Notes: generated by a model not told the origin, from the sequence alone. Counted from the first letter of the stretch, positions 50,201-62,765 are shown. The stretch: DNA of 64,000 nt from Kryptolebias marmoratus (GCF_001649575.2 NC_051440.1:23497508-23561507), one strand, 5' to 3'. Translations and numbers: made by a program.

Positions 50201-50363
50201 ATACTTTGCTTTTGAACAGTTGTACTCAGAAAATACAGACAGTATTGATGCATTATAAAAGTTTTATTCATTCTATTTCAAGATAATTAATAAAATTACT
50301 GCATATTTGCATTTAATTGGTGTTACTATGTAAAAGATTTAAAACACCAATCATTTGTTTTAA
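44283..50363. other. about 6 kb AT-rich non-coding
   Basis: The longest open frame in the window (162 codons, 46,487-46,975) lies here on the plus strand. It has no recognisable domain, no signal peptide and a second overlapping plus-strand frame, so I do not call it. There are short CA runs near 44,540 and an AAAT run near 49,335-49,352. No transposon was recognised. Confidence 0.35.
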
Positions 50364-50453
50364 CCCTCTTGAAGCCCTGAAAGGAGAGAGAGACAAAGAC
50401 AGGTAGAGAAGTAACTTCGGGTCAATTTGACCAGAAGGCCACGAGAGGGTTAA
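50360..50453. mobile_element. piggyBac-like MITE with TTAA target sites
   Basis: An 86-bp element (50,364-50,449) lies between two TTAA sites (50,360-50,363 and 50,450-50,453). Ends are CCCTCTTG on the left and, read inward on the other strand, CCCTCTCG on the right. Inside lies GGTCAATTTGACC, a 13-bp near-palindrome typical of a very common teleost TTAA-CCCTC repeat. It is too short to encode a transposase and would depend on an autonomous piggyBac element elsewhere. Confidence 0.75.
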
Positions 50454-51315
50454 AGTTTTTTCCAAGGAGATAGACATTTTGTGATCTTTTGAATGGGATG
50501 AAGAGTATCTCAAAATTATTTCATTAAGAAATCAAAACATCCACAAAAAGCCAACGTATATGGTGATGATGTCAAGGAGTTAGTAGGTGTTAATGCAGCA
50601 TGCCATCATTTTTTAACATAATTTAAATATAACTCTGCTCCCACTACTGGATTAGACATGCACAAGACTGGCAGCTTAGTTTGAGGCAATTTACTTGAAA
50701 GCAACCCTAAAGTTTAGTAAAGGTCTTTCTCTTGTCCTTCCCTCACAGTTGTGGGATGAAACACAGCTGTAGTTAAAGCAAATAGAAAGACACAAACCTA
50801 AATTTGTATTCATGTGGAAAAAGAGACCAGAAAAGACAAAAAACACAAAGTCACCAAATTTTTTGTTATAAGAGTAAGTGTATGATACTCTTTACGTTAC
50901 CTTTATTTGGAGTGTTTTAGTGAATGTGAATGTGTTTTCCTAATGTTACTTTCAGTGAATTTATCATCAGATTCACATTTTGCTTTAACTTTTCCTGACT
51001 CACGACCTGCCCACAGTTAAGGTATTATTTTTATGGCTTAAATAGGTTTTTTTGCTCCCTATGATGATGATGACTTTACAGAGCAACAACTCCACAGACA
51101 GGGCCAAGCAAAGTAAACGTGACACAACAGAAGAAACAAGCTGAGTGATTTTTACTCAAGAGTTCAATAAAAATTAGACAAAGTCAGCATTCATTTTGCA
51201 TCATGTGCTTTCTTTTATCTTTTTGAAGCAAAAAAAAAAAAATCCATTTTTTTTACTTGTGTCATTTTAGATTTGCACAAGACGTTCTATTTTTCGATTT
51301 GTTGTTCCCTCCTTT
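50454..51315. other. AT-rich non-coding, nothing recognised
   Basis: No open frame of note and no repeat end. Several A/T homopolymers occur near 51,227-51,253. Confidence 0.45.
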
Positions 51316-51762
51316 TGTCAGGCATGGTGGGGCAGGAGGCGAACCCAGAATGCAGACTCATCTTAAAATTAATTTATTGAAATAAAGGCCGTCATGGCAG
51401 CAAAAACACTAACATAACAAAAGGGCTGTCGTGGCAGCAAAATCAAAAAATAAGTTGACAAGGCATGGAGCAGAAACATATATCAGGGAAATAAGAGCAG
51501 AGAACAATGATTCAGTGGAGTGTGGGAGAGATGACCGGGTTTTTAAGCACTGAGGGTGATGAGGTAAGTGGGCACAGGTGAAGCAATTAGTAGAACTTGA
51601 GGCAGGTGTGGATGGGCATGGCAGAAAGGCAAAAGAGTGACTGGGGAGGAGTGGAATGACAACAAACAAGAACAAGAACTGAAACAAAACCTCAAACAGA
51701 AAACAAGATGAAAATAAAACAAAAAAACCATAAACTGAAACACAGAAACCCAAATCCTCACA
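51316..51762 (-). mobile_element. solo LTR, Gypsy-type retrotransposon
   Basis: A 447-bp unit read on minus from TGTGAGG to CCTGACA (TG...CA ends, imperfect 7-bp inverted ends) and flanked by a 5-bp direct repeat CCTTT at 51,311-51,315 and 51,763-51,767. These are the hallmarks of an LTR insertion reduced to one LTR by recombination. Internally on minus there is a TATA-like TTAAAAA near 51,540 and an AATAAA polyadenylation signal at 51,373-51,378, then a TCTGCATTCTGGGTTCGCCT U5-like end, as in fish Gypsy-type LTRs. No internal gag-pol region is present. The 114-codon frame within it is an artefact. Confidence 0.8.
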
Positions 51763-52329
51763 CCTTTAGCGTTGTCCAAGTGTTCTTCAACACCTGCTAT
51801 CATGTGTTTTTCCATCATACCTAAAATGACTTTTTATTCTTCAAATTATATTTAAACTTTGATCAGACCTTATTTAATACAAGTTTAGTAGAACTAATTT
51901 CCACCTCCCTGACTTTATCGAGGTCAACAGTAAACTTAGAAAGTGTCTTCAGCTAAAGCAAAAAAAAGAGATGTTGTCAAGCTTAAACCAGCAAAATGAA
52001 GTGTTACTTTCTAGTGCTGTTTAAATGCAAACTAAGAGAAGCTCCAAATATTTTAGGTGATGTTTTGTGGTGTAATAAAACAGTGAAGTAGTAAGTATCC
52101 TACCCGCAGTGCACTGATTTTTTAAAAACAGACACCTGTGAGAGCTTAAATACTAAAATGATCACCAAAGCAAGTGCAACCAACATTTATTTAGAGCCAG
52201 AAAAATATAAACAACTAAGACACAAATGAACAGTTTCACATAACTTTTTAATGCCATTTATACTCAAATTTGGTTTAGTTTACATCAAGGTGTATATCTG
52301 TTTGTTTGAAGGACTTAAAGACTGAAGTT
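51763..52329. other. AT-rich non-coding, nothing recognised
   Basis: No repeat end or exon was recognised between the two LTR-like blocks. Confidence 0.4.
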
Positions 52330-52722
52330 TGCATTCAACATTTTTACCACAAAGATGTGCAAATTTAATACATGTAAAAAATGTACAAAGATTAGAACGT
52401 GAGCCAGCATGAGTCAACAAAAAACCAATACAGACAAAAACTACTGGGAGCAAAAACCCATGTAGGAAACAATATAATCTCACACAGAACTGTGGGGACT
52501 GAGGACTGTATGTGCAGGAAGAGCTGATTACTGAATGAGAACAAGGAACAGGTGAGTTAATTAGTAGATGTGGGGCAGGTGTGGGGAACTGGGAAGACTG
52601 AGGGGGAAACAAAGTGAAAAACTGAACAGGTAAAGCTCTTAATAACACAAAAAATAAGACAAAACTACAATTAGAATATCTCAAGACCACACAACAAACA
52701 CAAAGCCTCCAAGATCACGACA
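52330..52722 (-). mobile_element. second LTR-like relic
   Basis: Read on minus it starts TGTCGTGATCTTGGAGG and contains CACACCTGCCCCACATCTAC, TAATTAACTCACCTGTTCC, then TCAGTAATCAGCTCTTCCTG. This is close in style and block order to the solo LTR 570 bp away (which has CACACCTGCC, TACTAATTGCTTCACCTGTG). The 3' end is decayed and no target duplication was found. Confidence 0.55.
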
Positions 52723-53687
52723 AGATACCCACTGGTTCATGTGTAATGTTTGTTGCATAGATCTGGTCAGTTCTTCTGTCCTCTGGTGGTGAAAATCTGT
52801 TCTGAGCAGCTGTTAGGTTCACAAATTCTCTTTTCTTTCCCAAACTGAGAGCAGGTGAGACCCGAACTACTTCACATGACCCCACTTGAGAAAGGGGAAA
52901 TCCCTATAAGAACCGGATTAAATAGTTGTTGGACGGATCTAGATGGTCTGACTGAGTACTACTGTTACACACAAAGAAAGCCACTTATCACATATTTATT
53001 ATAATAAAACTTAATGGTTTTGGCAGCTGGCAGAAGGCTTCAAAACAGCCAGGTCGCAGTAAAATGTCAGCAGACATATTTCATTTGATGTAAAAACAAA
53101 CTCCACTGGCCTCTGTCTAATTACTTAGAAGAATTTTACAGCGTTCATAAATATGTCTGCACTTCTGACAGCTCCATCTGTTTTGTAAAAAGGAGTTGAG
53201 TTTTTGATGATGTGTGTCAGAGGGTGATTTAGGAGGTGACTTACAGTGATGCCTTTAAATTAAATTTGCATTTTGGGACTTTTGACCACTAGACAGTAAA
53301 AGAATCAACCTCAAACAATGCGTGTCACATTGTAATGGGTAACTTATTAACTAACGGCTGCATGCTTTACACAACCAACAGAAGCGGAGAAAGAGTTTTC
53401 TGGAATGTGTTTAGTTCTTAATGTACACATGTTTCACAGTAAATCTGTTTGTGGAAGCAAAACAATACAGGCAAATTCAGAATCAAATCTAAAGACCTAA
53501 TTTTCAGTGATTACATAATTGTTTTATTGTCTCTATGGTCAACACTATGCACAATGTGGATGCAATAACTACATAATTTTTAGCTGTCACGTTTCCAGTC
53601 TGAATTTTCTGGAAACCACAATTACGTCTTATACTCTATGTAGATTCCTCAATCAAAGAACAATAAAAAAAACTCTGGTCTAAATGC
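52723..53687. other. AT-rich non-coding, nothing recognised
   Basis: No recognised element. Short frames only. Confidence 0.4.
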
Positions 53688-53935
53688 CACCACATGACCA
53701 CATGACACATGATAGTTTAAATAAATTTAAAAATATGCATTATAAATGCTCTTACAGAAAAACGACATAGGTTTATCACGTTTTTAACATATGAATATCA
53801 TACGACCACATGTGATCTCATAAATATGTTGAAAATGTTCCAAAATCACATATGTAAAAGAAGCATGTGCAAAACATGTGTTTATATGTTAATCAACATG
53901 TTTTTATGTGTAAAAACCCTGATGTGTAAAAAACA
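53688..53935. repeat. clustered CACATG/ACATGT palindromic motifs
   Basis: About ten copies of CACATG, CATGTG, ACATGT or ACATATG occur in 250 bp, on both strands, including AAACATGTGTTTATATG and CAACATGTTTTTATGTG. It could be a decayed palindromic MITE or a local family of short inverted repeats. No clean element ends were found. Confidence 0.45.
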
Positions 53936-54169
53936 AAAAGAACCTGTGTGAACTGCTGTATATATTTTTCATGTTTGGCCCAATGCTGCCTCCTTTCTCC
54001 ATCAGCAATCCCGTCATTTACATTTATATTTATTTTTAATTTATTTTTCTTTACCTTGTTTAAATATTTAATTTAAATTTCTACTTAAAAAAAATTCCTT
54101 TATTTCATTGCCAGTCTCCTCTGTGTTTCCTCACACAAACAGGTCTTTGTGCCACCATGGATGAATTTA

Positions 54170-54452
54170 AACTGTTGCCTCACAGTAAGAGTTTGCTGGG
54201 GCCTTTCTGAGTGGAGTTTACATGTTCTCCCCATGCATGTGTGGCTTTTCAGTTTCCTCACTCAGACTAAAAACACATATGTTAGGTTATTTGGTGACTG
54301 TCTTTTGTCACTAGGTATGTGTGTGTTTGTGTGTGTATCAATGGTTGTTTGCCTTTATGTGGCCCTGTGACAGATGGGCGAACTCTGTCCAGGATGTACA
54401 TAACCTCTTGCCTGGTTCCCCATTACCTATAGAGAAGAAGGTAAAGATGATT
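54170..54452 (+). mobile_element. V-SINE/DANA-like tRNA-derived SINE
   Basis: The order GTTGCCTCACAGTAAGAG, GAGTGGAGTTTACATGTTC, TCCCCATGCATGTGTGGC, TTTGGTGACTGTC, CAATGGTTGTTTGCCTTTAT, GTGGCCCTGTGACAGATGGG, GTCCAGGATGTACATAACC matches the common teleost SINE. The box B region is deleted (AGTTTGCTGGGGCC directly follows the head). The 3' end passes straight into the GATG microsatellite. Confidence 0.85.
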
Positions 54453-54591
54453 GATGGATGGATGGATGGATGGATGGATGGATGGATGGATGGATGGATG
54501 GATGGATGGATGGATGGATGGAGGATGGATGGATGGATGGATGGATGGATGGATGGATGGATGGATGGATGGATGGATGGATGGATGGATG
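54453..54591 (+). repeat. (GATG)n microsatellite grown from a SINE tail
   Basis: 139 bp of GATG/GGAT units with a single irregularity (GAGGATG) near 54,521. It begins exactly at the 3' end of the SINE, whose family normally ends in a few GATG units, so the array is best explained as expansion of that tail. Met-Asp-Gly-Trp and Ile-His-Pro-Ser repeat peptides are artefacts. Confidence 0.95.
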
Positions 54592-57500
54592 TGGATGATA
54601 CCACATGTTTCAGAAAATGTATAGACATGTCAGACTTGGTCATTTTCATTGACATTTATTGAACTTTTATAGTGTTTCAATTCAAAAATTGAAATTTATA
54701 TTAGAAAAAATCATTAATAGTTATTGATTATTGTTTTGCAATATGTGATGTCTTTGGTAAAACCTCTAGGATGGCATGTAGGAAACTTTCCATCTCTTCT
54801 CTGAGAATACAAATGTTCAGGGTTTCAACTTTTACATTTAAATTGTGAACTTGTAAATAAAAGTTTAAAATTTCAGAGTTTAAAGTCAAACTTTTGCTGT
54901 TGATAAGAATAGATATTAAAATAAACTAAAAATATACATTAAAAAAATCTGTTCTCATAAATAAAAAACAATACTAGGGACCAAATTACATTTGCTACCT
55001 ATAGCTACTAACATCTATGTATTACTTTTCTATTTAAAAAAATCTCTTTTTAAATCAATTTAGAAAAACAAGGATCAGTTATTCCCAAAACACCTTGAAG
55101 TCTTTGAACACTTTAGATCTTCTTGTGTGTCCAAAACGAACAACACATTTTCAGAACTCTTGAAGTCTATCAGATGGAGCCCGTCTGTGTGTTTGTCATC
55201 ATTATATTTTACTGTCTTGTCTCCTCCAGACTTCCTCTCCTTTGAGGAGGACGGGTGGATGAGACAGAGACACGTCACCCCATGGACGACCTGATCACAG
55301 AGATGAGTGAGTGACAATCAAAAGATAAGGGAGTGAAAGAGATGACAAGATAAGATGAGGAATCACTGCGTCACCATCTGAATTGCTCATTAGATCACGC
55401 TGCATTCTGAGAAACGCCCAGCTTTATGAGAATATCGTGCGGTGTGCATCTTTTCTCATCCAATTTTTTTTCCCTTCTGCATTTGGCACCACACACTCTT
55501 TACATCTCTGCACTCTCGTTGACCGGCACGTTTTCATGAGCGTCACGCACGCCAAGTCACACTGTTAGAGGAAGACTTGTGGCTACTGAAGCATTCTGTG
55601 ACGAGTTAGTAAAGAGCCATACATTATCCTGTCACTGACTGTCAGTTATACATTTCTTTCCTCCCAGGTCAAGACACTCTAGACTGAAGAACTCTGTCAC
55701 GCTCGGTGTGTGCAGCTAGCCTAAGAGATTCAACTAAGCATCTGCGGTTATGGCCTTTCTGGAATTTGAACTTAAAGCATGACAAGGTCGTGAGATATGA
55801 TGTATTGTGCTTGTAAATAAGAAATACTTCAGTCCTCAAGATGAGGGATGAGGTGATTGTGTGGCCAAAGAGGGAAACCGATGGTTCAATGTCAAATCAC
55901 TGCAAACAGACCACCGCTCTGGAGTAAATCATCAAGCCCTCTAAAAAGCGGAAGCAGAAGTCTGTTTCTGGTGAGACATCGTGGCTTCACAGAAATTCAC
56001 ACAGAGCGAAGGGACGGTCAAGACTGCAGTGAAAAAGCAAATAAGGAATGAGGAGGGGAGAAAAAGGCAGCAGGAATTAAAGGGATAGGGAAGTGTTACA
56101 AAGATACAGGTTTTATACATTTTTTACCTTCTTTCCCATCACCAAGTGCAGTCCCTGAAAGGTTAGAACCATCCATCTGGCATGTAAAGTATACAGGCCA
56201 GAAGGAAGGAAACATCAAGGGGAAGGAGGATGAGATACCTTCCTCACTCAACTATTATTCTTTGTTAACCAGTCTTTAGCTCTGTTCGACCTCTCTCTGG
56301 TGGTTTTCATTAGAGAAAGGAATCACCTTGGGTTTGCCAGGACCCGTAATCAAAACCAGACGTGTTGGAGTTTTTAAATGAAGCAAGATGGACCTCCACG
56401 CTGTACACAACTAGCAAAATGTGACAACTTATCCCATCACTACAACAGTGTTTCCCAACGGAGCTGAGAGAAAAACATCCCTTCAGTGAGTGGAATCTCG
56501 AGGTTTGTTAATATGTCTCTGGTTTCAGAGGGCTGTTATTGTTGAAACAACTCCAGACTATTATTTACAACCACATGAACCTCTCCTTCTGCATTACATT
56601 ACTTGCATTGTGTTTGAGCTTTTTCTTCCCCTCACTGGGTAATGTTATGGCCATTCGAACAGTGTTTAGTTCTAGCTTGGCAGTTCTAGTTTGTGTGTGT
56701 CCAGTATTAGAATAGCTCTCTTGGCAGGGGAGCTTGTTTTTAGATGAAAGAAAACAAGAGTCTGAATGAAAACGACAAGCTCAGAGTGGTGGATGTTTTT
56801 TTTTAGCTTCGGCCAAAGCTCCATTTCTATTACTGGCCATAAAACACCATAAATATGTTGTTTTAATTCATATTTTAGCCTTTTTTAGAAGCAAGGCCAC
56901 TTGTTTTTTGTTTCTCTCACATATTGGGAGCTCAACTGAATAAAAAACAAATACACTGAGGACAAACAGTCTTTCTGCCACCCTGTCTTTCCCCCATTTT
57001 CCTTTCTCCCAATTCTCTCAAAGTGTTTGGGTTTCTTTGAAAAAACAATATTAATAATTTGGTAATGTGGCTTCGCTGGCTCCTGCTGTGTGCTTTTCTT
57101 TCTGTGCTCATTTCCTTTTCAAAGCTGCCTTGATGTGGGGCTTGTTTTGGTGTTTTCAGAGGAGTGTGTGACCTCAGTGAGTTATTATCCAGGCCCCTCA
57201 CCATACACCCCCTCTAAGTTCTGTAACCAGTTGAGTCAATGACTAAATACACCTGGATTGCAAGGAATTGCGATTTATAGTCAAACCAAAATCAGAAACC
57301 ACAAAGTCAAACACTCTTCATGATGTTGTAAGTGTATAAAAATGGCTGTTTGATGCTACCTGGATAGATATTTTATAGAGCAGAGTGAATATGTAAATCC
57401 AATAGGCGTGTGCTGAATCCACACAAATGAATGCAAGAAACTTGTAATCAGCCACAATTTGTTTCCCACCCAAGCAGATTTACATGGGGAAAGTCAATGA

Positions 57501-60500
57501 AGTGTCTAGCAGTTAGAAAACCAGAGTCACCAAAGCCATGACCACAGGCATGAGCTGGCTCTTCAGGGGATGGAGATAAGTGTGAGGAAATTAGATCAGC
57601 AAACCTTTTATTATCAATTCATAGTCAGTGTAATTACTGATGATAAATCAAAAACACAGCCAATCTTGTCATCAAAACAGCCATTTTGATTCTTCTCTCA
57701 TTTATGTTTTCCTCCGGTTCTTTCCTTAAATAATTCTGCAGCATACAAATAATCCTCAAATTATTCATATGCTAACCAGATTTTGATATACAGATCATTT
57801 TGTTTTGACCAGTAGTGTTCTTCTGGCAGAAAGTGACATAAAGAGTGACACAAAGTGATATGACATTGTCTCAGATGCATCTGTGCTAAATTCTCAGATC
57901 CATCTGATCAGATGGCTGGTCTTTATAAAAGAAATCATACTTTTACCACACAAATGCTCCTGTAGGTTTATAAAATCTCACCTGGGCAAACAACAAAACA
58001 TTTCCCCCGTCAGTTGTATGATTAAATAAATTTTTGAATTTCTTAAATATGTTCTTAAATTCGAAAACTTTAAGTTGAGGCATTGGACTTTAAGTAGAAA
58101 GATGATATAAAACTTAACTTTTAGCTAAAAGAATTAATAAAGACTTAACAAACATGTCATTTAGATCCTAGCTCTTCAGATCTGAATTCCATCCAGAGTC
58201 TTCAGTGTAAAAAAAGGAAACATTTAAGGTAAGAAAAAAGTTAAACCTTAAAGACACACACACACACTCGCATGGAAACAATGAAGATTTAAAATGGTTT
58301 TCACTCTGTAATCACGACTTAAATGTCTTCAATCAATAATGATACTGTGTGTTTGAGCTGTTTACTTTAAGTTTTATTTACCAAATTATAAGATTTAATG
58401 AGGAACGTTTTTAGCATTGCTTGATAAGTACAATCTCAGAACTGAAAGAGGTTGTACTTACGTCCAACCATGACTCTACACACACATACCTTCATGGCTG
58501 TTTTTATATGAATGCTCTCTAGTTTCTCTCTCTCTCTGTATTTCTTCTCTCTCAGAGTGCTGCAGCACAGCTGTGGGTGAACAGGGGCAGTGATGGTGGG
58601 AGAGAGGATGGAGGGAGGCCCAGTGTAGAGGGGCTGATTATTAGTAAAAAGGAGAATGAACTAAGGGTTTCAATATGTCCCACAGCATTTCAAGTGGGAC
58701 AACTGAGTTAGAAAAGCCAATTTAGTGTGCCATAAAGAAAAAGTGTTTGCATTGATGGCATTTTCAGATTGTTAATCTAACCATCCTCTCCTTGTAGCAT
58801 CTTTAGGCCCTCCTTTTGCTCTTTGTTTCACACTATGCTTTCCTCATCTCAGTTATTTAACCCCAAAAGAGTTGACTGCTGTGTGTAACATGGAGCATCA
58901 GTTATTCTAAATAAAAACAAGGTCCAGTGGAAGTTCAGAGGAAATCTTATGATGGAAAATGTTTTCTATTGATTAGCATAACCTATCTTTTAAGACCAAA
59001 GGTACTGAATTAGTCAAAAGTAGCGTCAGTACTGCAAATTTACATTAGATAAGTCATTAAAAGCATGCATGGTCTCAAAGGTTTCGGTCATGATAAGAGG
59101 GTGTGTTGACCAGATGTGTGTGTTGTGCAAAACATCTTTCTACTGTTTAATTTAAGGTTTCAGGGGGAGTGACAAAGACACTGGTGAGAGGAAAACCAGG
59201 GGGGACCCATTCCATCATCCCAATTTTATTACCTCTGCATCAACACACCACTATGAGACTTTTTCACTTCAAAACAAAAGTAGAGTTTCTCCTAAATTGA
59301 TAAATGTGTACAAGTATTCTGAAGTGCATCCAAGTTTGTCTACGCAAATTTAGATCAAAACAGGGAGTGGCAGCGAGAAGTTATTGATTGCCTAGTGTCT
59401 CTGTGAAGTAGATGATCCCAAAACAAATAAATCCTAATATAATTGTAGTTGTGGTTAGACGCAGCATGAATAGATGTTTGATCTACCCCTCAAGTGAAAC
59501 ACTACTGAACATGTGACTGGGTGAACGATTAAACCGCTTGATGATGACTAAATGCCAAAATATTGTTTTGACCACAAAAACACATTGATATTATTTATTA
59601 TGTTTTCATTTGTAATAGAAGCAGACAGAACATATTGTAGATGAGCAGCTTCTCGTGACATGAAGACATGAAACACCCGCCTAAACGTGGTGAAAATGTC
59701 TCATTAGTCTGGATTCCTTTTACGGCTAGAGGAACTCCTTCTTACTCTGAGCCGTTAAAACAAACAGGGAGGTCCCTGAGCACGGTGCTCTGGACAAAGG
59801 TTAAAGCAACATCCTCGAGCACTATTCATTTCAGAGAATCCATCCCACTCGCTGGCTTTGATCCTCTCTCCAACTCTCTGCCCCTCATTCTTTCTTGCTT
59901 ACCCAGATTAGGTAAGGAGGAGGTTGTGTGTGTGAGACAGAGAGTGCAACGAGAAGCAAAGTTTCAATCCTTGAAAACAACATCTCACCCACAACAACAG
60001 CCATCAGCACCCAAGGACAACCACAGATCTTTAGATAAGAATGGGGCTGAACACAGAAGTGGAAAAGGAGACGCATGCAAACGTATCTGGGCCCTAATTT
60101 AGGAACATAGTTGTATCTGTGTGCGTTCGTGTCTCAAGTTCAGCTGCTGAAGGCCCCCGAGGGAAGCCCATCCCTCAGGCTGTTTACCTCCACTGGAGCT
60201 GTTTACTTGACCATTGATGATTTAGATCCATAACCCAATAAAAACATCCAGGCAAGTTCAAACAGCTAGTGACGCATGAAGGGTGTAAGAGGAGGGACAA
60301 CACTGTGTTCGATGATGGCTTACAGCTGGACCTCCCCACATCACCTACAGCACTGGGGATGAACTACCAGAGACTCACAGTTTTGTTTTGTTTTTTTATT
60401 ACAACACTCAAGAATTACTTTTGGTTTTTTTTTTATATATAATTTATAACACATAGTTTTAAAGGGGTAGTGTTGTCTTTTTTTAAGTGATGTTCTGGTA

Positions 60501-62434
60501 AATAGTTACCAGTAGTTACTACCTTACCATGATACCAGCCATGGCAACAGTATGGAAAATGGACAAAAGAGCAAAATTCTTCTCCTGGCTAGGCTCATGG
60601 CTAGCCAAACAATGACAGTTTTCTATTGTTCTTCAGGCTTATAAAAAACTCTAGACATGCAGACCAGGCAGACTGATACATTAGGCAGCCCCAGCATACA
60701 TAATATACACAATCTATGCTCAGCACACATACAGTACATTTGCATAGTAACATGGTTATTGTTTGATTGAAAAACAGAAACAAACTAAACAAATGGTGTC
60801 ATGCAAACATGTAGAGGTTTATTATTAGCTTATGTAGAGTTCTTTCACACCAGTATGACATTTTTGAGAAAGAGTTGGTTGATAAGCCTAAAACGCAATA
60901 TCCATTTGGCTAGCCTTTAGCCTAGCAAAGAGGAAAATTTCTACCTATTTATCATACTTAGTGTTCTGTGACTGACTTCATGGCTGTTAAGGTACTAAAT
61001 ATTGACTAGCTATTTGACTAAAACTTAGAATAAAGCAGCAGACTGTAAGACAATAATTTCAGGACCCTTTTAAAAATAATTGCAAAATCCTAATTTGTGC
61101 ACATCTTATCATGGGTACCATTTCTGGGGCATACATTTCATCACATTTCAACATTCTTAGCATTTGGCTGTTTGTACAATGTTATTTATGGTTTGACAAG
61201 AGGAGCATTGTTGTGTAGCAATGGATCCATTTACATAATTTCTTGATGTTGTAAGCACTTACATAATGTGCCCATCCATTTGGATGGAACTGCAGCTCCC
61301 TTCAAGGCCCCTGGACCTGCAGACAACAGGACACACACCCTGAGATCTGTTAGCTCACACATTCTGTCACAATATTACATCTATGTTACAGCTTAATGGG
61401 AAATGCAGTCTTGAAAACATTGGATGTGGGGTGAAACAGAAAAGAAAAAAAAATAGAAAAGAGTGATTTTTATCTTGTATACCATTTCAGATGTACCCAC
61501 CGCACTTTGCGGATCATGTGACATGTTGTAGACATTCGTTGCTGAACTTAGCCAAATGAGCAGCCAAAGTGCAATTTTGTTGTGGCTACTACTGCATCAG
61601 GGAAACATCTGAGAGGGTAAAGTTTAGATCATGTTCTTACAAAAGGTGATGTCATCTCTTTTTGAAATTAGCAGTCTCGATGCACAAGTCACATCTGACC
61701 TCTTGTTCACACATATCTGCTTAATGAGCACAGACACATGTTCAAACATATCCAAAAGAGGTCTTTAGCTGGATTTAGCGTGGATCTCATTCTCGCACAA
61801 ATTCATACACCACAGTGGTACAATTGCAGTAGAAGGTGCTCGATGAACAAACAACTTAAAGTTCAGTGCATTTCCTTCACTGGCACAATGAGGATCTGGG
61901 AAAAGATGCAGGATGTTGTTAAATGTTGTGGCACAACCGCAGCACATGATTGATAGAACAAACATCATCAAGAAAGAGCTGAGGATTTCAGCGTTAGCAG
62001 CTACAAAAACACATTTTAGGTTAGATATCTGGATTAGTTTTCTGAAATATAACACCTTCTGAAGATAAGGCTGCTTACATATAAAGAACACGAAGAACAC
62101 TTAAGACAGTCATATATTTTTGTTTGTTTTCAGAGAAAATTGTTACAGGAATGCTAAGGTTTTCTCCAGCATGTACTTCTACATGATGCTCAAAAGGAGA
62201 ATCATATTCTCCCTTTTAGTATTTCAGAATAGAGAAACACAGCAAAATAAATCACTGTAGAAGCACTCTAAAATTACAGACTTCACTATTTTGCTGTTTT
62301 TTCTTCTGTTTCTTTGCACTTTTGTTTTTTGTTAGCTCTCATCCCAAAATGTCTTGGTAATCTTATTTTGTCATTCTTTTTATACAATTAGAGCATTTAA
62401 TAGAAGTAAAACATTTTCTCTAATGTTGCAATCC
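54592..62434. other. about 7.8 kb non-coding, with possible decayed repeat at 60,460-60,540
   Basis: 55,370-55,570 is balanced in composition (CTCATTAGATCACGC, CATGAGCGTCACGCACG) and may be conserved. 60,460-60,540 (AAAGGGGTAGTGTTGTC, TTTAAGTGATGTTCTGG) may be a very decayed start of the fold-back family. The 144-codon plus frame at 59,668-60,102 has no recognisable domain and a minus-strand frame overlaps it. Short CA runs occur at 58,254-58,268. Nothing else was recognised. Confidence 0.35.
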
Positions 62435-62765
62435 ATTGTAGAGAAAGACCCAAACACAGGACTTGAAAGCATGAGGCAGACAAGTTGTAAAAACATTTTA
62501 TTTTACATTAACAAAACAATATTAAAGATAAAAACTTGACCAAATTTTGGACAACAAAACATGGCTAACAAGGAGGACAAGACAAGGAATAAAACAAAAT
62601 TATTGATCAGGCAGAAAACAAATCAAACATAAACACAGAGGGATTAAAGGCACAGACACAAGGCTTGTGTGATGATTGACAAATTAGGACTAAAAACAGC
62701 AGACTGAGGAAAGGAAGCAAAAGCCATTCAATAAAAAAACAAAATCACAAAAGACAAACCTATCA
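62435..62765 (-). mobile_element. LTR-like relic
   Basis: Read on minus it ends AATAAAATGTTTTTACAACT, TGTCTGCCTCATGCTTTC, CCTGTGTTTGGGTCTTTC. This is the polyadenylation-signal plus U5 arrangement of fish LTRs. The preceding A-rich (on plus) block resembles the other LTR-like relics in the window. No target duplication or TG start was identified. Confidence 0.5.

Noticed and set aside
51409..51818. Hydrophobic Phe/Leu-rich minus frames
   Set aside because: They lie inside the solo LTR and reflect its T-rich minus strand.
54321..54662. Met-Asp-Gly-Trp and Ile-His-Pro-Ser repeat proteins
   Set aside because: Translations of the GATG microsatellite and the adjacent SINE.
59668..60102. 144-codon plus frame
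   Set aside because: No family features, low-complexity Gln/Pro stretch, and an overlapping minus frame. No splice or promoter support.
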